The notes under the pieces were generated by a model. That model did not search any database. It was given only the letters and a program-made list of their open reading frames with translations, and was not told the origin of the DNA. From contig JACGWO010000012.1 of assembly GCA_034509735.1 (NCBI GenBank), forward strand, positions 11,637,983 to 11,701,982: a stretch of 64,000 bases of DNA, read 5' to 3'. Each line of letters starts with the position of its first letter. Position 1 is the stretch's first letter. The position numbers and the translations under genes were made by a program. The stretch comes from Sesamum alatum (taxonomy: Eukaryota; Streptophyta; Magnoliopsida; Lamiales; Pedaliaceae). Positions 46,481 through 59,661 of the stretch are shown in pieces.

Positions 46481-48324
46481 CCTTCTTTGTTGCGCTCATC
46501 TTACATTTGTTAAAATAGTGTTTAACTTATATTGCAACAAAGCCCACAGACCATGGATAACAACTCGTGCAGTTGGGCCACGCATGGGATGGTGGTCATG
46601 AAACCAACTGATTAAGAGTTGGGTCTGAAACGTTCAAAGTCGAGGACCTCGAGACAGGGCATCGAGTGTCCTATTGAGACTTGCGTCAAGAGTCGTGTTC
46701 ATTGGATGAGTGCCGTGTTTCATCGACGACAGGCGTGGGACGCCTACACGATCTTGATGGGTTGGTCGACTGGGGTCGAGCCGACTGGACTGACTCGCGG
46801 GGATCATCATATGGAAGCCTTGGAGGCTTGGTCGGTATGATTGGTTTTCTCCGGTTCCGATAGTACGGGAGTAATCCTCCGACTTGAGGGATCATGGCAG
46901 TCGCGTGCACAGGACAGCTGTATCTTGGATCTGGCGAGAGGTAATCATTCTGTAAGATGATTATCATAAGCCTTGTCCAGTGCAGTCAGAATGTGTAGCG
47001 AGGACGGTGGATTCCAAGAAGAGGATCCGTCCCCTGTCAGTATGTGACAGAGGTATCTCCTATGCACTCGAAGACACGTTCATGCTGTTTGAAGCTGTGG
47101 CCACAGTGGTTGGTCGAACAGGGAATGGTTTCCTGTGTCGACACAATGAAGCATACGTGGTCTCGAGTATTAAGCATAGATGCCTAGTCAAGGATGGGAA
47201 CCGACGCCTAATTCCATACCCTAGACTAAGGCCGGAAAACGGTAGACGGAAGGATCATACCCGTACGAAATCGACGCCTAAATGTTCACGCCAATTCACC
47301 TAGTCTCTAGTGCCATGGACCGTTGCTAGACGGCCACCCATGGTAACGGGCCCTTGTGGGACACGGGCCCAAGTCTAGCTGAGGGTGAACCTAAAGGGTC
47401 ACACACAAATCACCGAGGAGGTTGAGAGATCGACTTGGAGTAAATCTTGAAGGATAAAATAAGTAATTGGATTACTTAAGGGAAAGTCCATTGGATGGAC
47501 GGGCCGATATTGTATCGGGCTTTCATTTAGTCGGTAAATTGAATTTTCGATTAAATATGGAAAGTTGAGATGTTGAGACGTTGGATCTTTTAATTGGATT
47601 AAAAGATCAACGGGAATAATTTAAGTGGACATTAAATTAGATTTAATATTGGGTTCGTCGTAATTGGATTACGATAAAACCCGGTCCGTTAAATTATACC
47701 CGAGAGGAGAAATAATTCCTAATTTGGAATAGGAAGAAGTTGGACTTCTTCCCTTAATTAAACATAGCCGACATGCTCCCTTGGAGGAAGCAAAATCAGC
47801 CATGTTGCATGCTAGGTGGTATGTTCACTTGTCTCTTTTGGAAAGAGACAAATCAACTCCAATCAAGCTCTTCCCTTTTGGTACGATTTGATCATACCAT
47901 AAATTTTGGTAGGCTTGATTGAAGAATTGATGGTGATTGATTGGAATGAATCTAGACATCCTTGGATGAACCTAGACACATTCCAATAATCACATTAATT
48001 ATGTATATATACTAGAATATACAACACCTAACATAAGTGATTCATTATTCATCTTTTTCTAGGAACAATGCTAGTAGCCGGGAGCATACGCTAAACAATC
48101 AAAGGTAACGGTTTATTACGCTTTGATTGATTTCATTTGTATATCTATGCCCTATGTGTTTAAATATATGTTTTAATATTTACACATCCTACATCGTACG
48201 CCCGGTTGAGCACCCAAGGGTACACCCCTTGGGATTCGCGTATTTTGAATTTGATTTAAATTTACGCAATTTCTCGCTTTTCTCGCTTCCGCTCGCGCTC
48301 CCGGGCGGATCCGCTTGTCCTTCA
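46481..48324 (+). repeat. Second C-family LTR, shared by C and C2
   Basis: Starts inside the LTR (about 110 bases missing) directly after the RNase H remnant and ends GTCCTTCA at 48324, followed by C-type leader sequence. It thus serves C as 3' LTR and C2 as 5' LTR. Relative to 39791-41343 it lacks about 265 bases at 48065 (between two AGGA words). Conserved U3 block about 47297-47350. Confidence 0.88.
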
Positions 48325-48687
48325 GGATGTATGATCATTTATTTTCTATTGGGTGGGGCCTGCGTGTCTTTTATTTTGGGACTATCATCTCCTGTATTAT
48401 CAGCCTCATGATGTTAAGGCTTGTTTTCTTTATTACCAATGTATTACTTTCAGTTGTAATGAGAGTAGATAGGATTGGTGAGGTTTTAATTTTAACAAGC
48501 AAATGGAGTCGGAGACCCAAGGAAGAGCATCAAGGCGTGAAACAAGAAGCATTTCAAGGCCCATTGGAATGACAATGGGTTTATTATTATTGTAATAATT
48601 TAGGACCACCCTAGACAGACCATAGACTCACTGCGGGCTCAGTAGGCCGCATAGGTTGGGCTTGTGATCATCCTAACAGGGGTATGC
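48325..48687 (+). other. C2 leader, left part (before element D)
   Basis: Matches 42127-42498 of the C leader, including the hairpin region. Primer site and GC block have been deleted at the LTR junction (48324). Continues after D at 63254. Confidence 0.85.
48683..48687. other. Target site duplication of element D, left
   Basis: TATGC, repeated at 63249-63253. Removing D and one copy restores GGGGTATGCTATGTTTTATG exactly as at 42493 in element C. Confidence 0.95.
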
Positions 48688-50915
48688 TGTTAGAATAGGT
48701 GACCAAAAAGTCAATGGTATTGGCTGTTCTGAGAACCATTCGTCAATCTGTGAACAAGTAATATTATGTTAATGAATGTAGTAAGGATTCATACGCATGA
48801 GTTTGTTGTACTTACGGCTTGCATCGTTACAATGTCACAACACACACCCACAGATTGAAATAACATTTCGGGAAATTGGAACTACGCTTGGAGGTAGGTT
48901 CATGAAATCAGTTTCGCCGGATCAGTCTGAAATACTCCAAGTCAAAGGAATCTCGAGACAGGGCATCGAGAATCCATTTGAGACTTGCACTAAGCATCTG
49001 CTGTCGTGTTTCATCGACGGGTGACGAGGATCGTCTAAGCAGTGTTAGTGGGTCGGCCTGCTGCGGAGCGGCCGACTGAGGTGACTCGCGGGAATCGTCA
49101 TATAGAAGCTACTCGGGCTTGGTTTGTATGACTCGTATTCCTGGTTCCGATAGTGCGGGATTAGTCCTCGGACTTGAGGATCACGGTAGTCCCCTACATA
49201 CTAAGGCTGTATCTTGGATATGGTGAAATTTGACCGGTTATATTACATGGTCATCATAAGACTCGTCCAGTGCAGTCGGAGTATGTAAGAACGGTGAAAT
49301 CCAAGATAGGATCTGTCCCCTGTCACAGGATATGACAGCAAGATCTCCTATGCGCTCGGAGATCGTTTAGACTCACAAAGTCTATGGCCATAGCACTTGA
49401 TGTAGTGGGAAAGGATTTCCTATGTCGAGTTAAACCTATCTCGAGCATTATGCATAGTTGCCTAGTAAAGGATGGGAACCGACCACTAGACTAAAGGCTG
49501 GGAGACAGGTGACAGTAGGACCGTACCCGTACGTATCGAGCGTCGGTAGGACCGCACCTGCGTATAACTCGAAGCCTAAATGTTTACACCATAAATTCAC
49601 CTAGTCTCTAGTGCCATGGACCGTTGCTAGATGGCCACCCATGGTAACGGACTACTTTGGTTATGAAATAACAAGAAGTAGGTCCAAGTCTAGCTGAAAG
49701 GTGAACCTAAAGAGTCACACCCGGTACACCAAATGAAAGGGAATTAATTTGGAATTAATTCCGGGGGAAGGTTTAATTTAATGGAATTAAATTATACTTC
49801 TTGGAGATTCAAGCCTCGATGAATTATTTGGAATAATCAGGCTTAAGTTCATAAATTAGATTTATGAATTTTATAAAGCATGGGCTTTCCTTTTAATTAG
49901 ATTAAAAGGGTGAATTAATTAATTAGTGGGCGTGGTATATTAAATAGGATTTAATATAAAGTACATGGGACTATTTAATTTAGAATTAAATAATCCCATT
50001 CTATGGAATTAATTAATGGGCTTGGTATATTAAATAGGATTTAATATAAAGTCGATGGGACTATTTAATTTAGAATTAAATAAGTCCTTTCTATTAATTA
50101 ATTAATGGGCTTAGTATATTAAATATGATTTAATATAAAGTCCATGGGAATATTTAATTTAGAATTAAATAGGCCCATTCCATAAAGCCCATCAAAATGG
50201 ATGGACAAGATTTGATCTAGAGAATGATGAGATAAAGGGCCATGATTAATTTGACTTAATCAAAGCCTAATTTGACTAGGTCAAAATCCTAGTCAAAGTG
50301 TATCTCTTTGGAAGAGTTTGGGAAGGAATAGGAAATTCCATCTTCTATAAATACTCAAAAAACACACACTCACACCTAGTAATCTCTACAACTCTCATCT
50401 CTCAATTCTCCCTCAAATTTTCGTCCATCCCTATTTCACTCTCGAAGAATACTACTTTGTTCTTCTTGATTTATTCAAGTTAAGAACATAAGAGACATTG
50501 ATTGCGTTAATTCATAGCGTGTATCGATGTCTCTTCTCCCCAAAATAATTTCTTGCTAGCACAAGGGTTGTTTGCTTTCCGGTGGAGCGAGTGAGATGAT
50601 TTAGAGGGTCGCTTCTTTGAGATCTTGGTGCAAAACGGGGAACAATGCATGTAGCCGAAACGAAGATAAAACTACAACCGGGTAGGTTCTTTAATTATGT
50701 TTTTCGGTTCTAATTCTATGGCCTCCATGTTGTGTTTTATTGAACATGAGATACACCAAACGCCAGGGAGAATCAAGGGCACACCCCTTGATTCGTTTAT
50801 GTATGTTATGCATGATTTAAATTCCATTTAATTATGATTTGTAATTTTTATTACGCACTATTTCGCGCTTCCGCTATACGCGCTTATCTCCCGGGCTGAT
50901 CCACACATTCTTTCA
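48688..50915 (+). repeat. 5' LTR of element D
   Basis: TGTTAGAATAGG...ATTCTTTCA. U3 block 49599-49652, three tandem units 49916-50183, TTGACT/GGTCAA motifs 50250-50300, TATA 50346, donor-like CCGGGTAGGTT at 50679. Confidence 0.92.
50346..50353 (+). promoter_or_regulatory. TATA box of D 5' LTR
   Basis: TATAAATA in CTTCTATAAATACTC. Confidence 0.65.
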
Positions 50916-50916
50916 G

Positions 50917-50928
50917 TGGTATCAGAGC
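50917..50928 (+). other. Primer binding site of element D
   Basis: TGGTATCAGAGC, a perfect initiator Met tRNA site one base after the LTR. Confidence 0.93.
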
Positions 50929-51992
50929 CCGGTTCGGTGTATAGGCCTAGAATTCTATTTGCTATGTGCGTTTAAGCATGATAAACGTGTTTTAATTTAC
51001 GTTTATAGCATGTTTATCGTAGATATTTATTGGCGTTTAATTTTGCATGGGATTTTGGATCTTGGTTTTCTTGAATGTGTTAATACATGTTCTAGGGTTG
51101 AATTTATCTTGTGGTTCAGAAAATAGCATGAAAAAGTCGAAAAAGAGTGAAAAACGGCGAACCGGCAGCAGCACGCTGGGCGCGCTGGCCGGGTGCGCGC
51201 AGGCAGGGGCCACTGCGGGCTCAGTGGGTCGCATAGGTTTGGGCTTGTGATCATCCTACAGGGGCGTGCTAGGCTTTATTTTGCATGCGATGCGTATTAT
51301 ATGCTTATGATTATTCTATATGCTTTATGTTTGGTTACATTCACGCTTAGAATATTTCTGCCATAACGCATGCAATGCAATACTTAATATGTGATGAGGT
51401 CTCGTTCTATCAAAACTCTCACTTGGTTAAACCAAGTTAAATATAGACCCTTAATAAATGGACTAGGACTCTCGGAGTCTGTCCAAGCCTTCCATCAATG
51501 GCAAAAGTGAGGAAGATCTTTTAGGTCGATAGCGTGGTCTCACAAGTCGTGGCACGACTACCGTGCTTAAAAGAAGCTGCACTTTGTCATGAACGATGAG
51601 TAGACTGTTGTTACCGGTCTCACGAGTCGTGGAGGTAGCAGTGAGTCTATGAATTGGTTGATTGGGTCGGGTCTAACGCCCGAATAACGTAATTCACTTG
51701 GAGTCCTCGGGATCACGTGAAAGGGTGAGGCAATTATCTTGGGAATCTCGTGGAATGAGAATGGTATGGAATACCTCCCACAGGTTCTTTTCCCATGCGA
51801 ATCGTAAAAGCGGGGTATGGTGGAGATCGCTGTGGATCCGGAGCCCACTAGGAAAGGATTTCCCGAAAATAACATTTGAGAGTGTCGTGTTTTCGTAAAA
51901 ATAGTGGGAGAGGTTAAGGACTAAAGACCGAGACTTAACCAAAATATTACTTCACTCTGCTTATTAGTTTCTGCTTTATATATATGTTGTGA
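50929..51992 (+). other. Element D 5' leader, shortened
   Basis: About 1.06 kb. Only a 50-base remnant of the GC block remains (51161-51210), fused directly to the hairpin region (CCACTG, CGGGCT, CAGTGG at about 51210). Palindromes are at 51537 (one base changed) and 51617. The internal TATA is mutated to TAAAAATA near 51896, and the acceptor-like AG before gag is lost. Confidence 0.75.
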
Positions 51993-53604
51993 ATGTCTAA
52001 GAATCCACCAAACACATCACTAAGAGGCTCATTAAAAGGGAACCAATTACACGAATTGACTGCGAAATCTTAAGATGGTCTTAGATTTCCAAAACCTTAA
52101 CTCACATAACCGGATGAGGACGTTCCTCAGCGCTTGCCGGAGGGGTCGACAACTAAGGCAACGCTTGGCGTTCAAAAGTTGAAGGATGACCACCGGCAAG
52201 TAGGATATCATGATGTTGGCTCAAACTATGCTTCGTTTGCATCATGTCTGTATGGTCCCGGACCAGCATGTAGGGTAAAATGCAACGAAGGCATTTTTGA
52301 AGCTAAGATGGCTGAAGGGATGTCTGTACAAAGAACATGGAGTGATGATGCAATCCCTAGGGGAGAGGCTCAAAAGATCTCCACGGCAGTCTTGAAATAG
52401 AGACGTACATTGACATGATCCCTCAGTCTCTTCCTTCCTCCTACGAACCATTAATTATCAACATGAACGAGCTTAGAAAAGATCTTCATAGGTTGGTAAT
52501 TATGTTGGTCTAGTACGACACAACGATTGCAAAATCTGCGCCGTCGGTACTAGTAGGAGAGGCTTCAACCTCCATGGTGAAAGGCAAGGGTGCCAGACGC
52601 CAAAAGAGGAAGAAGGGTAAGGTGACATCAACTACTAAGCATTTCAAGTGTTGTTCCTTTACAACACAAGGTGGAGGTAAAGGAAAGAGCAAAAGGTTCA
52701 AGCAGTCAAGTTCATAGATTTCTAAGAACGTAAGCATTCATTGTCGTAAAGAGGGCCATTGGAAAAGGGAGTATCCTGAACCTCTCTCCAATGTAGGTAA
52801 AATTTGATATTGAGTATTGACATGATCACTTTTTCTCTATTTGGTATTTGATACCATTCCTATCACTAATCTGCGGGTGGTTTGCAGAAAGTGAATAAGG
52901 ACTTAAAAGCCAAGAATAGTTCTATGATTCAACAATGGCAAGGTCCATTTTTGAAAAGGACTAGAGACTTGTTAGGCCCATAATCGTGATCATGTTAGGA
53001 TAATATAGGAAATTACGTAATCTAGCATGATCAAAAGTATGTCTCTTTGTTGGACAAAGGTTCTATTACATACATATTTGATCAAACAAAATTATTGAAT
53101 ATTGATTCATGTTTGTTAGTAGTTACACGTAAATTCCTAGAACACCATCCCATAAAAGGCTTATGGATACTCAAAATTCAAATTATCTAAATGGATTAAT
53201 TAAGACCAACTTACAAATTTGGCATCTACAACAGCTAGGACGTTTCTTCTTATTAAAAGATAAGTAAATTGGAAAGTTCGATGAATCTAGAAATAGATGA
53301 TTCGAATCGACTAAATTTACGAGTCTTTTATAAAGAAGAAAGTCCCAAAGCTCTTTGTTGGACGAAGTAGGCTTGCCAAATAGTCTATTGGAAGGGATCC
53401 AATAAGACAACTGTAGGTTACTAATACACAAGACTATAAGAGGGTTCAAAAGTCTAAAGGTCCGATAGGAGGTTTGGGAATTAGACTTAAGGAGGTGAAC
53501 TATAAATGGTTGCAAAATTAAACCTGTTTCGATAGGATCGAAAAGGCTGCGTATTTAGTGGGAGCTCTTGAGCATCCAAGTTGAGAATGGAATTCTCAAT
53601 GAAA
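51993..53604 (+). pseudogene. Element D gag-integrase remnant
   Basis: ATG at 51993 begins MSKNPPNTSLRG.. but shifts at once. Gag fragments are recognisable by comparison with C (LPEGST near 52135, KKGKVTS-like basic tract near 52610, a decayed knuckle IHCRKEGHWKRE near 52738 with the final Cys changed to Tyr). Integrase traces occur near 53290-53360, and the copy fades at GAGAATGGAATTCTCA (about 53590), where the LINE begins. No frame is open for more than about 90 codons. Confidence 0.7.
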
Positions 53605-53757
53605 CGTTTTCTGTAAAGGCCAAGTATGACGGTCTCTGATAAAGAGAACGATCGAATCTCGTTGGACGAAGATCGATCGAAGTTTCGCCCAATTACCTTA
53701 GCCCGTGTAGACGGTCTCTGACTTGGCATTGTGCTAACTTGGCTTTGACTGAGCACT

Positions 53758-55260
53758 ATGGCTGCTGCGGCAGGGGGTTCGTCGCCCCCGTCGCGTTCAT
53801 ACCGAGATGCTGTTGCCGGTATGGCTGTGCGCCCCTCGCCGCCACCGGTATCGTTTGATACAGCTTCCTTTAGACCGATGGGGATGCTGACACGTGACCA
53901 AGGGATGAAAGTTTTGCGGTTTTCTGATGATGAAATCGCTAGGTTAGCCCAACCTTTTCGCTATGCTTTGGTTGGGAAATTCTCGCATGGTTATCCGTCC
54001 ATTCAGAATTTACGTCGGTGGATGCTTGCCCAGGGGTTCCGCGGGGATTTCTCAGTTGAGGCAATCAACGTCAGGCACGTGTTTATAAAATTTGCACTTG
54101 AGGAGGATTATACAAAATTATGGATCAAGCCAATATGGTTCATTGAGGGCTTTCCGATGTATGTCTTCAAATGGACACCATCATTTAATCCTAGGGAAGA
54201 GTCGCCCATTGTCCCGGTATGGGTTCGCCTGCCGGAGCTGCCGATACAATTCTTTGAGCGAGAGGCTTTATTTAGCATTGCCCGATTATTGGGGGCGCCC
54301 CTCCGAACAGATGTTTCAACAGCCACCTTGGTTCGCCCCAGTGTGGCATGGGTGTGTATCGAGATTAACCTGCTGGAGCCGCTGTAAACGAAAATTGGCC
54401 TCGGCTTTGGTACTGATGTGATTATCCAGAAAGTGGTCTATGAACGACTCCCTAAGTATTGTGTGGCGTGTAAGCACTTAGGGCACTCTGAAGATGAGTG
54501 CTATGAGAAACAGAAGGTGAAGGCCCCAGCTCAACAAGTGGAAAGAGACGGTCAGCAGACGCCTGGGCCTGCTCGTGAGGATCTTCGTGTGAAGTTAGAT
54601 ACGCAACGAGCCTTGGATGATCGTCGTAGAGGCAAACGAGTAGTCTTTGCAGAGCATGATACCCGTCCACACCCTGGGGCAAGTACTAGTGGTTCCAAGG
54701 GGGATGGTGAAGAGACATGTGGGGATATGCCCCACGAAGAGACAACCGAGCCTGTGATAGAAGAGGTGCCGCATACCACACCAGCGGTTGACCAACAGAC
54801 AGTTGAGGAGATGACAGGGAGTGGGAGGGAGCCGGTTGTCCAGGGACCCACGATTGGCCAGTCCCAGGACCCTGAGGTGCCCACACCTAGGCATGTTGGG
54901 CACGGATCCGGGGATTCTCTTGAGACGCGACCCGATGTAGATCAGACAGGGGGACACACACCTATAGCCCTGGCAGCAGATACGACCAGAGATGAGTTGC
55001 CAGAGTATGTGGAAAATACGTCAGATCGGGATTTGTCCCCCTTGGTCACTGGTACAGAGGACGAGGTCATTGCACTAACAGGAGAGGGTGTGGTTCAGAC
55101 TGATGAGGAAGCTGTGACTAAGAGGGTGGCACGACACCGGCGTGGTAGGTCCATGGGGGAGGATCCTTCAGGTCAGTCTGCTTCGCCGGACTATGGGAAG
55201 GTGGTATCCCCGCCTCGTCGGATCGTCACGAGGAGTACAGTCCGATCCACCATTCCTTGA
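53758..55260 (+). pseudogene. LINE ORF1 (RNA-binding, DUF4283 + zinc knuckle), one stop
   Basis: ATG at 53758 (MAAAAGGSSPPSRSY). DUF4283 occupies about residues 55-190 (MLAQGFRGDF, VFIKFALEEDY, WIKPIWFIEGFPM, VPVWVRLPELP). A TAA at 54385 interrupts, and the same frame continues with VVYERLPKYCVACKHLGH, a complete CX2CX4HX4C knuckle (C-VA-C-KHLG-H-SEDE-C) at about 54463-54504. An acidic, low-complexity tail follows to 55260. Full frame 501 codons. ORF1 protein binds LINE RNA. It ends three bases before the ORF2 ATG. The stop is a single codon change, so the gene is otherwise intact. Confidence 0.9.
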
Positions 55261-55263
55261 CCA

Positions 55264-58200
55264 ATGAGATGTTTATTTTGGAATGTTCGAGGGATTGGGA
55301 ATGATCCTATACAGAGGATTTTGAATCGGGTTCGACAACACCATCATTTGGACTTCCTGGCTATCATGGAGCCTATGGTTTCTCTTGATGGGAGATTTAT
55401 GGCGCGGCGGCTAGGTTTTTCGGATGTGGTTTCGAATTGTGGGAATCAGATTTGGTTCTTCTGGGGTCCGGATGTGCAATGTCAGGTCTTATTGGATCAT
55501 GAACAGCTCCTCCACCTCCGGTTGGAATCAAATAAGTGGCCGAAACCGTTTTTTGTGACGGCAGTGTATGCTAAATGTGATACGGTTGAGCGGCGTAGTC
55601 TATGGGATGCCCTTCGTGCAGTCTCTATTGGCGCCTCGCCTTGGATGGTGGGGGGAGATTTCAATACAGTCCTTAGCCTTGATGAGCGGTCGGGGGGTGC
55701 CGCCCCGAGTAGTGTCGCAATGTCGGATTTTCATGATGCCATTGCTGACTGTGCACTTGTTGATGCAGGTTATATTGGGAGTCCTTACACTTGGTATAGT
55801 CGCCGATTACGACAGCGTTTGGATCGGGTCCTTATTTCGGATTGTTGGGTGGACGTGTTCCCAAAGATGCAGGTGACTCATCTTGAGCTCTCCAAGTCAG
55901 ATCATCGTGGGTTATTGGTTGAGGCAGACTATACTGAGGTACGGAAGGCGTCATCCTTCCGGTTTCAGCATATGTGGACCACACACCCGGGATTTTTGGA
56001 GGTTGTGCGTCGGAACTGGCAGTATCCGACGATTGGGAGTGGTATGGTACGGCTTCAGCAGAAATTGTATCGTCTGAAGCAATGCCTCAAGGAATGGAAC
56101 AAGACAGTCTTTGGGAATGTGTTTGACCGAGTAGCAGCGGCAGAGCGACGACTTAAGGAGGCAGATGAGGCATATGATCACGATCCTTGCGACCGTATGC
56201 TTGTGGAGCGGAATCGGTGTTCGGCTGAGTTGGTTCGGGTTCTGGCCCAGGAAGAGACTTTTTGGAGACAAAAGGCGGGCATCAAATGGGCCAAAGATGG
56301 GGAGCAAAACACGAGATACTTCCACTCTTGGTTAAGAAAAGGAGATTCCGGGGTACGATCTTTGGGATCCAGCATGAGGGGGAGCACCTGACAGATCCGA
56401 CGGCAATTAAGAACTCCGCGGCTGCCTTCTTTCAGCAGCTCCTGACAACGGAGCCGGTGTTTCCGGACGAGATGGATCTGGACTGTTTGGAGGACGGACT
56501 GACAGATAAGGATAGGAGGTTCTTGTGTGAGATGCCGACCCGGGAGGAGGTCCGAGAAGCGGTTTTTTTGTATCGAGCCAGATAGTGTGGCTGGGCCAAA
56601 TGGGTTTGGGGCGATGTTCTATCACACGTGTTGGGACTTAATTGCTGAGGATGTCTTCGGAGCAGTGACTAAGTTCTTTCGTGGTGCAGAGATGCCTAAA
56701 AGTTTTACTGCTACCACCATCTCCCTCATACCGAAGACTGCCAGCCCGACTTCTTGGAGTGAGTATCGACCGATCAGCTTGTGTAACGTGACGAACAAAA
56801 TCTGCACAAAGCTGATGACTATTAGGCTCGGGCGTATCTTGCCAAAGGTGTTGTCGCTCTCTCAGAGTGGTTTTGTCCCAGGGCGATTATTGAGCGACAA
56901 TGTCCTTTTGGCACAGGAGTTGATCCATTCATTGGAGTCTCGTCGTCCGGAGACAAATGTGGTTTTCAAGCTTGATATGGCCAAGGCCTATGATCGTGTC
57001 AGTTGGGAATTCCTTTATCAGGTTTTGCGACGGAAGGGTTTTCCATGGCGCTGGATTGACTTGGTGGCTAATGCTGTCTCGAATTGTTGGTTTTCGGTCT
57101 TAGTAAATGGGGAGCATGCGGGGTTCTTTCATTCAACTCGAGGCTTACGCCAGGGAGATCCTCTCTCTTCGTCACTATTTGTGCTTGCGGCTGATTACCT
57201 ATCACGGGGTCTGGACAAGCTTTTTTCAGCACATCCGGCGATGTATTACCAGACGCCGGGGCAGGTTCGGGTATCTCATCTAGCCTACGCTGATGATATG
57301 ATGATTTTTACTAACACCTGCAGGGAGAACATGGAGTTACTCCGGGATTTCTTGCAAGCATATGAGCGAGTGTCGGGACAGCTGATCAACGTCGCGAAGA
57401 GTTCTTTTATTGTGGGTCGGCAGGTATCGTCTTTACAGACACAGTTAGTGCAGAATGTTATGGGATATCGGCTGAAATACCTCCCAGTCACATATTTAGG
57501 AGTCCCTCTGTACAAGGGGAATAGGAAGGCGTGTTTATTTGATCCGATCATTTCCCGGTTGCGAAGTCTGCTCCAGGGGTGGGCAATGACGAACCTTTCT
57601 CATGGAGGGAGGTGGCCTTGATTAGAAGTGTGTTGCATGCCACGCCATTACATCTGCTTCAGGTGATTCACCCGCCTAAGTCTGTCTTGATATCCATTGA
57701 GCGAATATTCAATGGATTTTTCTGGGGCTCATACAATGGTCGTCGGCACATCCATTGGTCTTCTTGGGAAAAAGCATGTTTTCCGGTGGTAGAAGGTGGC
57801 CTAGGAGTTCGGAGTTTAGCAGATTATGTTTGGGCCTTCTCAATGAAACTATGGTGGCGGTTTAGGCATCGATCATCTTTGTGGGCGGAATTTTTGCATG
57901 GCCGGTATTGTAGGAATCTGCACCCTACGTTAGTACCTTATAATCGGAATCATTCCCCCGTTTGGCACCGCTTGTGTCGCATTCGGGATGTCGCGGAGCC
58001 GTTCATCTTCTGGACTTTAGGCCATGGGTTAGTGTCTTTTTGGCATGATAATTGGTTCGGTGAGAAGCCCCTAGCTCAGCTCGTTCAGAGGGAAACCGAC
58101 ACCATGGAGTCGGTACGATACTATTGGCATGAGGGTGAATGGAATGTTCCAAAGATCTTTCGGACAGTTCCGGCACACATTGCACATGCTATTTGCCAAA

Positions 58201-59360
58201 TTCCTATTTCAGCAGGTCAGGGGGACAAGATTGTGTGGACGGGCTCCAGCGAGGGGAAGTTCTCGGCGAGATCGGCCTGGGAGGCTATCAGGGTTGCATC
58301 ACCTCGGCGGCAGTTGTTGACAGATATCTGGCATCGATCCTTGCGGCCGACGATGTCTGTATTCTTGTGGCGGCTTTTTCAGGATCGGATCCCAGTTGAT
58401 ACCCGGATGAAGCGGAAGGGGTTTAGCTTTCCATCCAAGTGTCAATGTTGTGAAGCAGAGGAGACAATCCCGCACCTATTTGTCGAGGGGCCAGTAGTGC
58501 AGGGCGTGTGGCAGCACTTTGCCACCCTCTTTGGGCTTCAGCTTTGTGAAATGAGGGACCTTACTCGTATGGTACACTTTTGGCGTTACTCCAACCCGTT
58601 CCACTCGGATTTGCATGTTCGAACACTGGTGCCATTTTTGATCCTATGGTTTACATGGACGCAGCGGAATGCTGCGAAGTATCGGGGGGTACATTTCTCG
58701 GCCGACGGCGTTATCATTGAGGTTCAACGCCACCTTCGGACACTGTATGCAGCACGGGTTATGACGAGCACACAGTGGAAAGGTGATCTGCACCGAGCTT
58801 TGGCTATGGGGTTCATATTCAGGCCGACAGGACCTCAGGCCCCCAGAGTGGTGCGTTGGCGTACCCCCTCTCCGGCTTGGTTCAAGCTTAACTCAGACAG
58901 GTCCTCACTTGGGAACCCAGGGCAGGCAGGGGCGGCAGGCATTATTCGGGACGCAACCGGACAGGTGCTCCTCGCATATCAGTATGCATTGGGCACTACG
59001 ACTAGTGTGATTGCAGAGCTTACTGCTGTCTGGCGTGGTTTGGAGCTTGCATTGGCGCATGGCCTGGCCTCCTTAGTGGTTGAGGTGGATGCAACGACAA
59101 TAATCCAGCTTTTACAGTCTCGGGCTTCAGGGAAATGGGAGATATAACACTTGCTCATGCGTATCATACAGATCCAATAGGTGCTAGGCTCGGATGTCCG
59201 ACACATCTTTCGGGAGGCGAATGGGGCGGCTGATCATCTAGCGAAGGAAGCCGCCGACCTGCAGGTGACTAGGGTGTTGCATCAGGGTGATATTACGGGA
59301 GTATTACGCGGCATTGTCAGACTTGATAGACTGGGCACCCCCTACCTTCGCAGAGGGTAA
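55264..59360 (+). pseudogene. LINE ORF2 (endonuclease, RT, zf-RVT, RNase H) with three frameshifts
   Basis: ATG 55264 (MRCLFWNVRGIGNDP). Endonuclease to about 55925: MEP, GGDFNTVL, SDHRGLL (catalytic His present). RT about 56600-57560: EYRPISLCN, QSGFVPGR, LDMAKAYDRV (motif A), GLRQGDPLSSSLF, YADDM (motif C), YLGVPL. zf-RVT about 58300-58500 (CQCCEAEETIPHLF). RNase H from about 58880: NSDRSSLGNPG (usual DG is DR), AELTAVWRGLELA, VEVDATT, then HIFREANGAADHLAK after two stops (59145, 59178). Indels of one base lie near 56340 (A run), 56565 (T run) and 57612 (G run). Catalytic residues of EN and RT are otherwise kept. Confidence 0.9.
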
Positions 59361-59479
59361 GAGTAGACTGTATTTGGACAGGGGTACTGGAGGCACAGAG
59401 GAAAGATGGGCACGGCAGGAGTGGAGGTATGGCACGACGACTGGTTGCTAGTTTAGGATCTTTTTTCTTTGCTAGGATA

Positions 59480-59590
59480 GCCTTTGTATTGTAAAGGGAG
59501 TAAGTACTCCTTGTTTACTGCTTTTACAATAGGATAGATTCTGACTTGTAAAGGGAGTAAGTACTCCTCGTTTACTGCTTTCAACATTGT
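59480..59590 (+). repeat. Duplicated hairpin unit in the LINE 3' UTR
   Basis: TTGTAAAGGGAGTAAGTACT occurs near 59489 and again near 59547, each followed by CC and GTTTACTGCTTT. Inside, GGAGT-AAGT-ACTCC and outer GTAAA/TTTAC can pair. The repeat unit is about 58 bases. Confidence 0.8.
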
Positions 59591-59638
59591 ACAAAAATTG
59601 AATTTTTTTGGTAATAAACAGGTAGGGGACCGCCAAAC

Positions 59639-59661
59639 CCCCCGCCTAGGCACAGGCGGCT
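59639..59661 (+). promoter_or_regulatory. 3'-terminal hairpin of the LINE
   Basis: CCGCCT, loop AGGCAC, AGGCGG (about 59642-59659), a few bases before the A tail. Position fits a structure recognised by the LINE reverse transcriptase. Confidence 0.6.

Noticed and set aside
54552..54957. Minus-strand frames of about 110-120 codons
   Set aside because: Shadow of the low-complexity tail of LINE ORF1.
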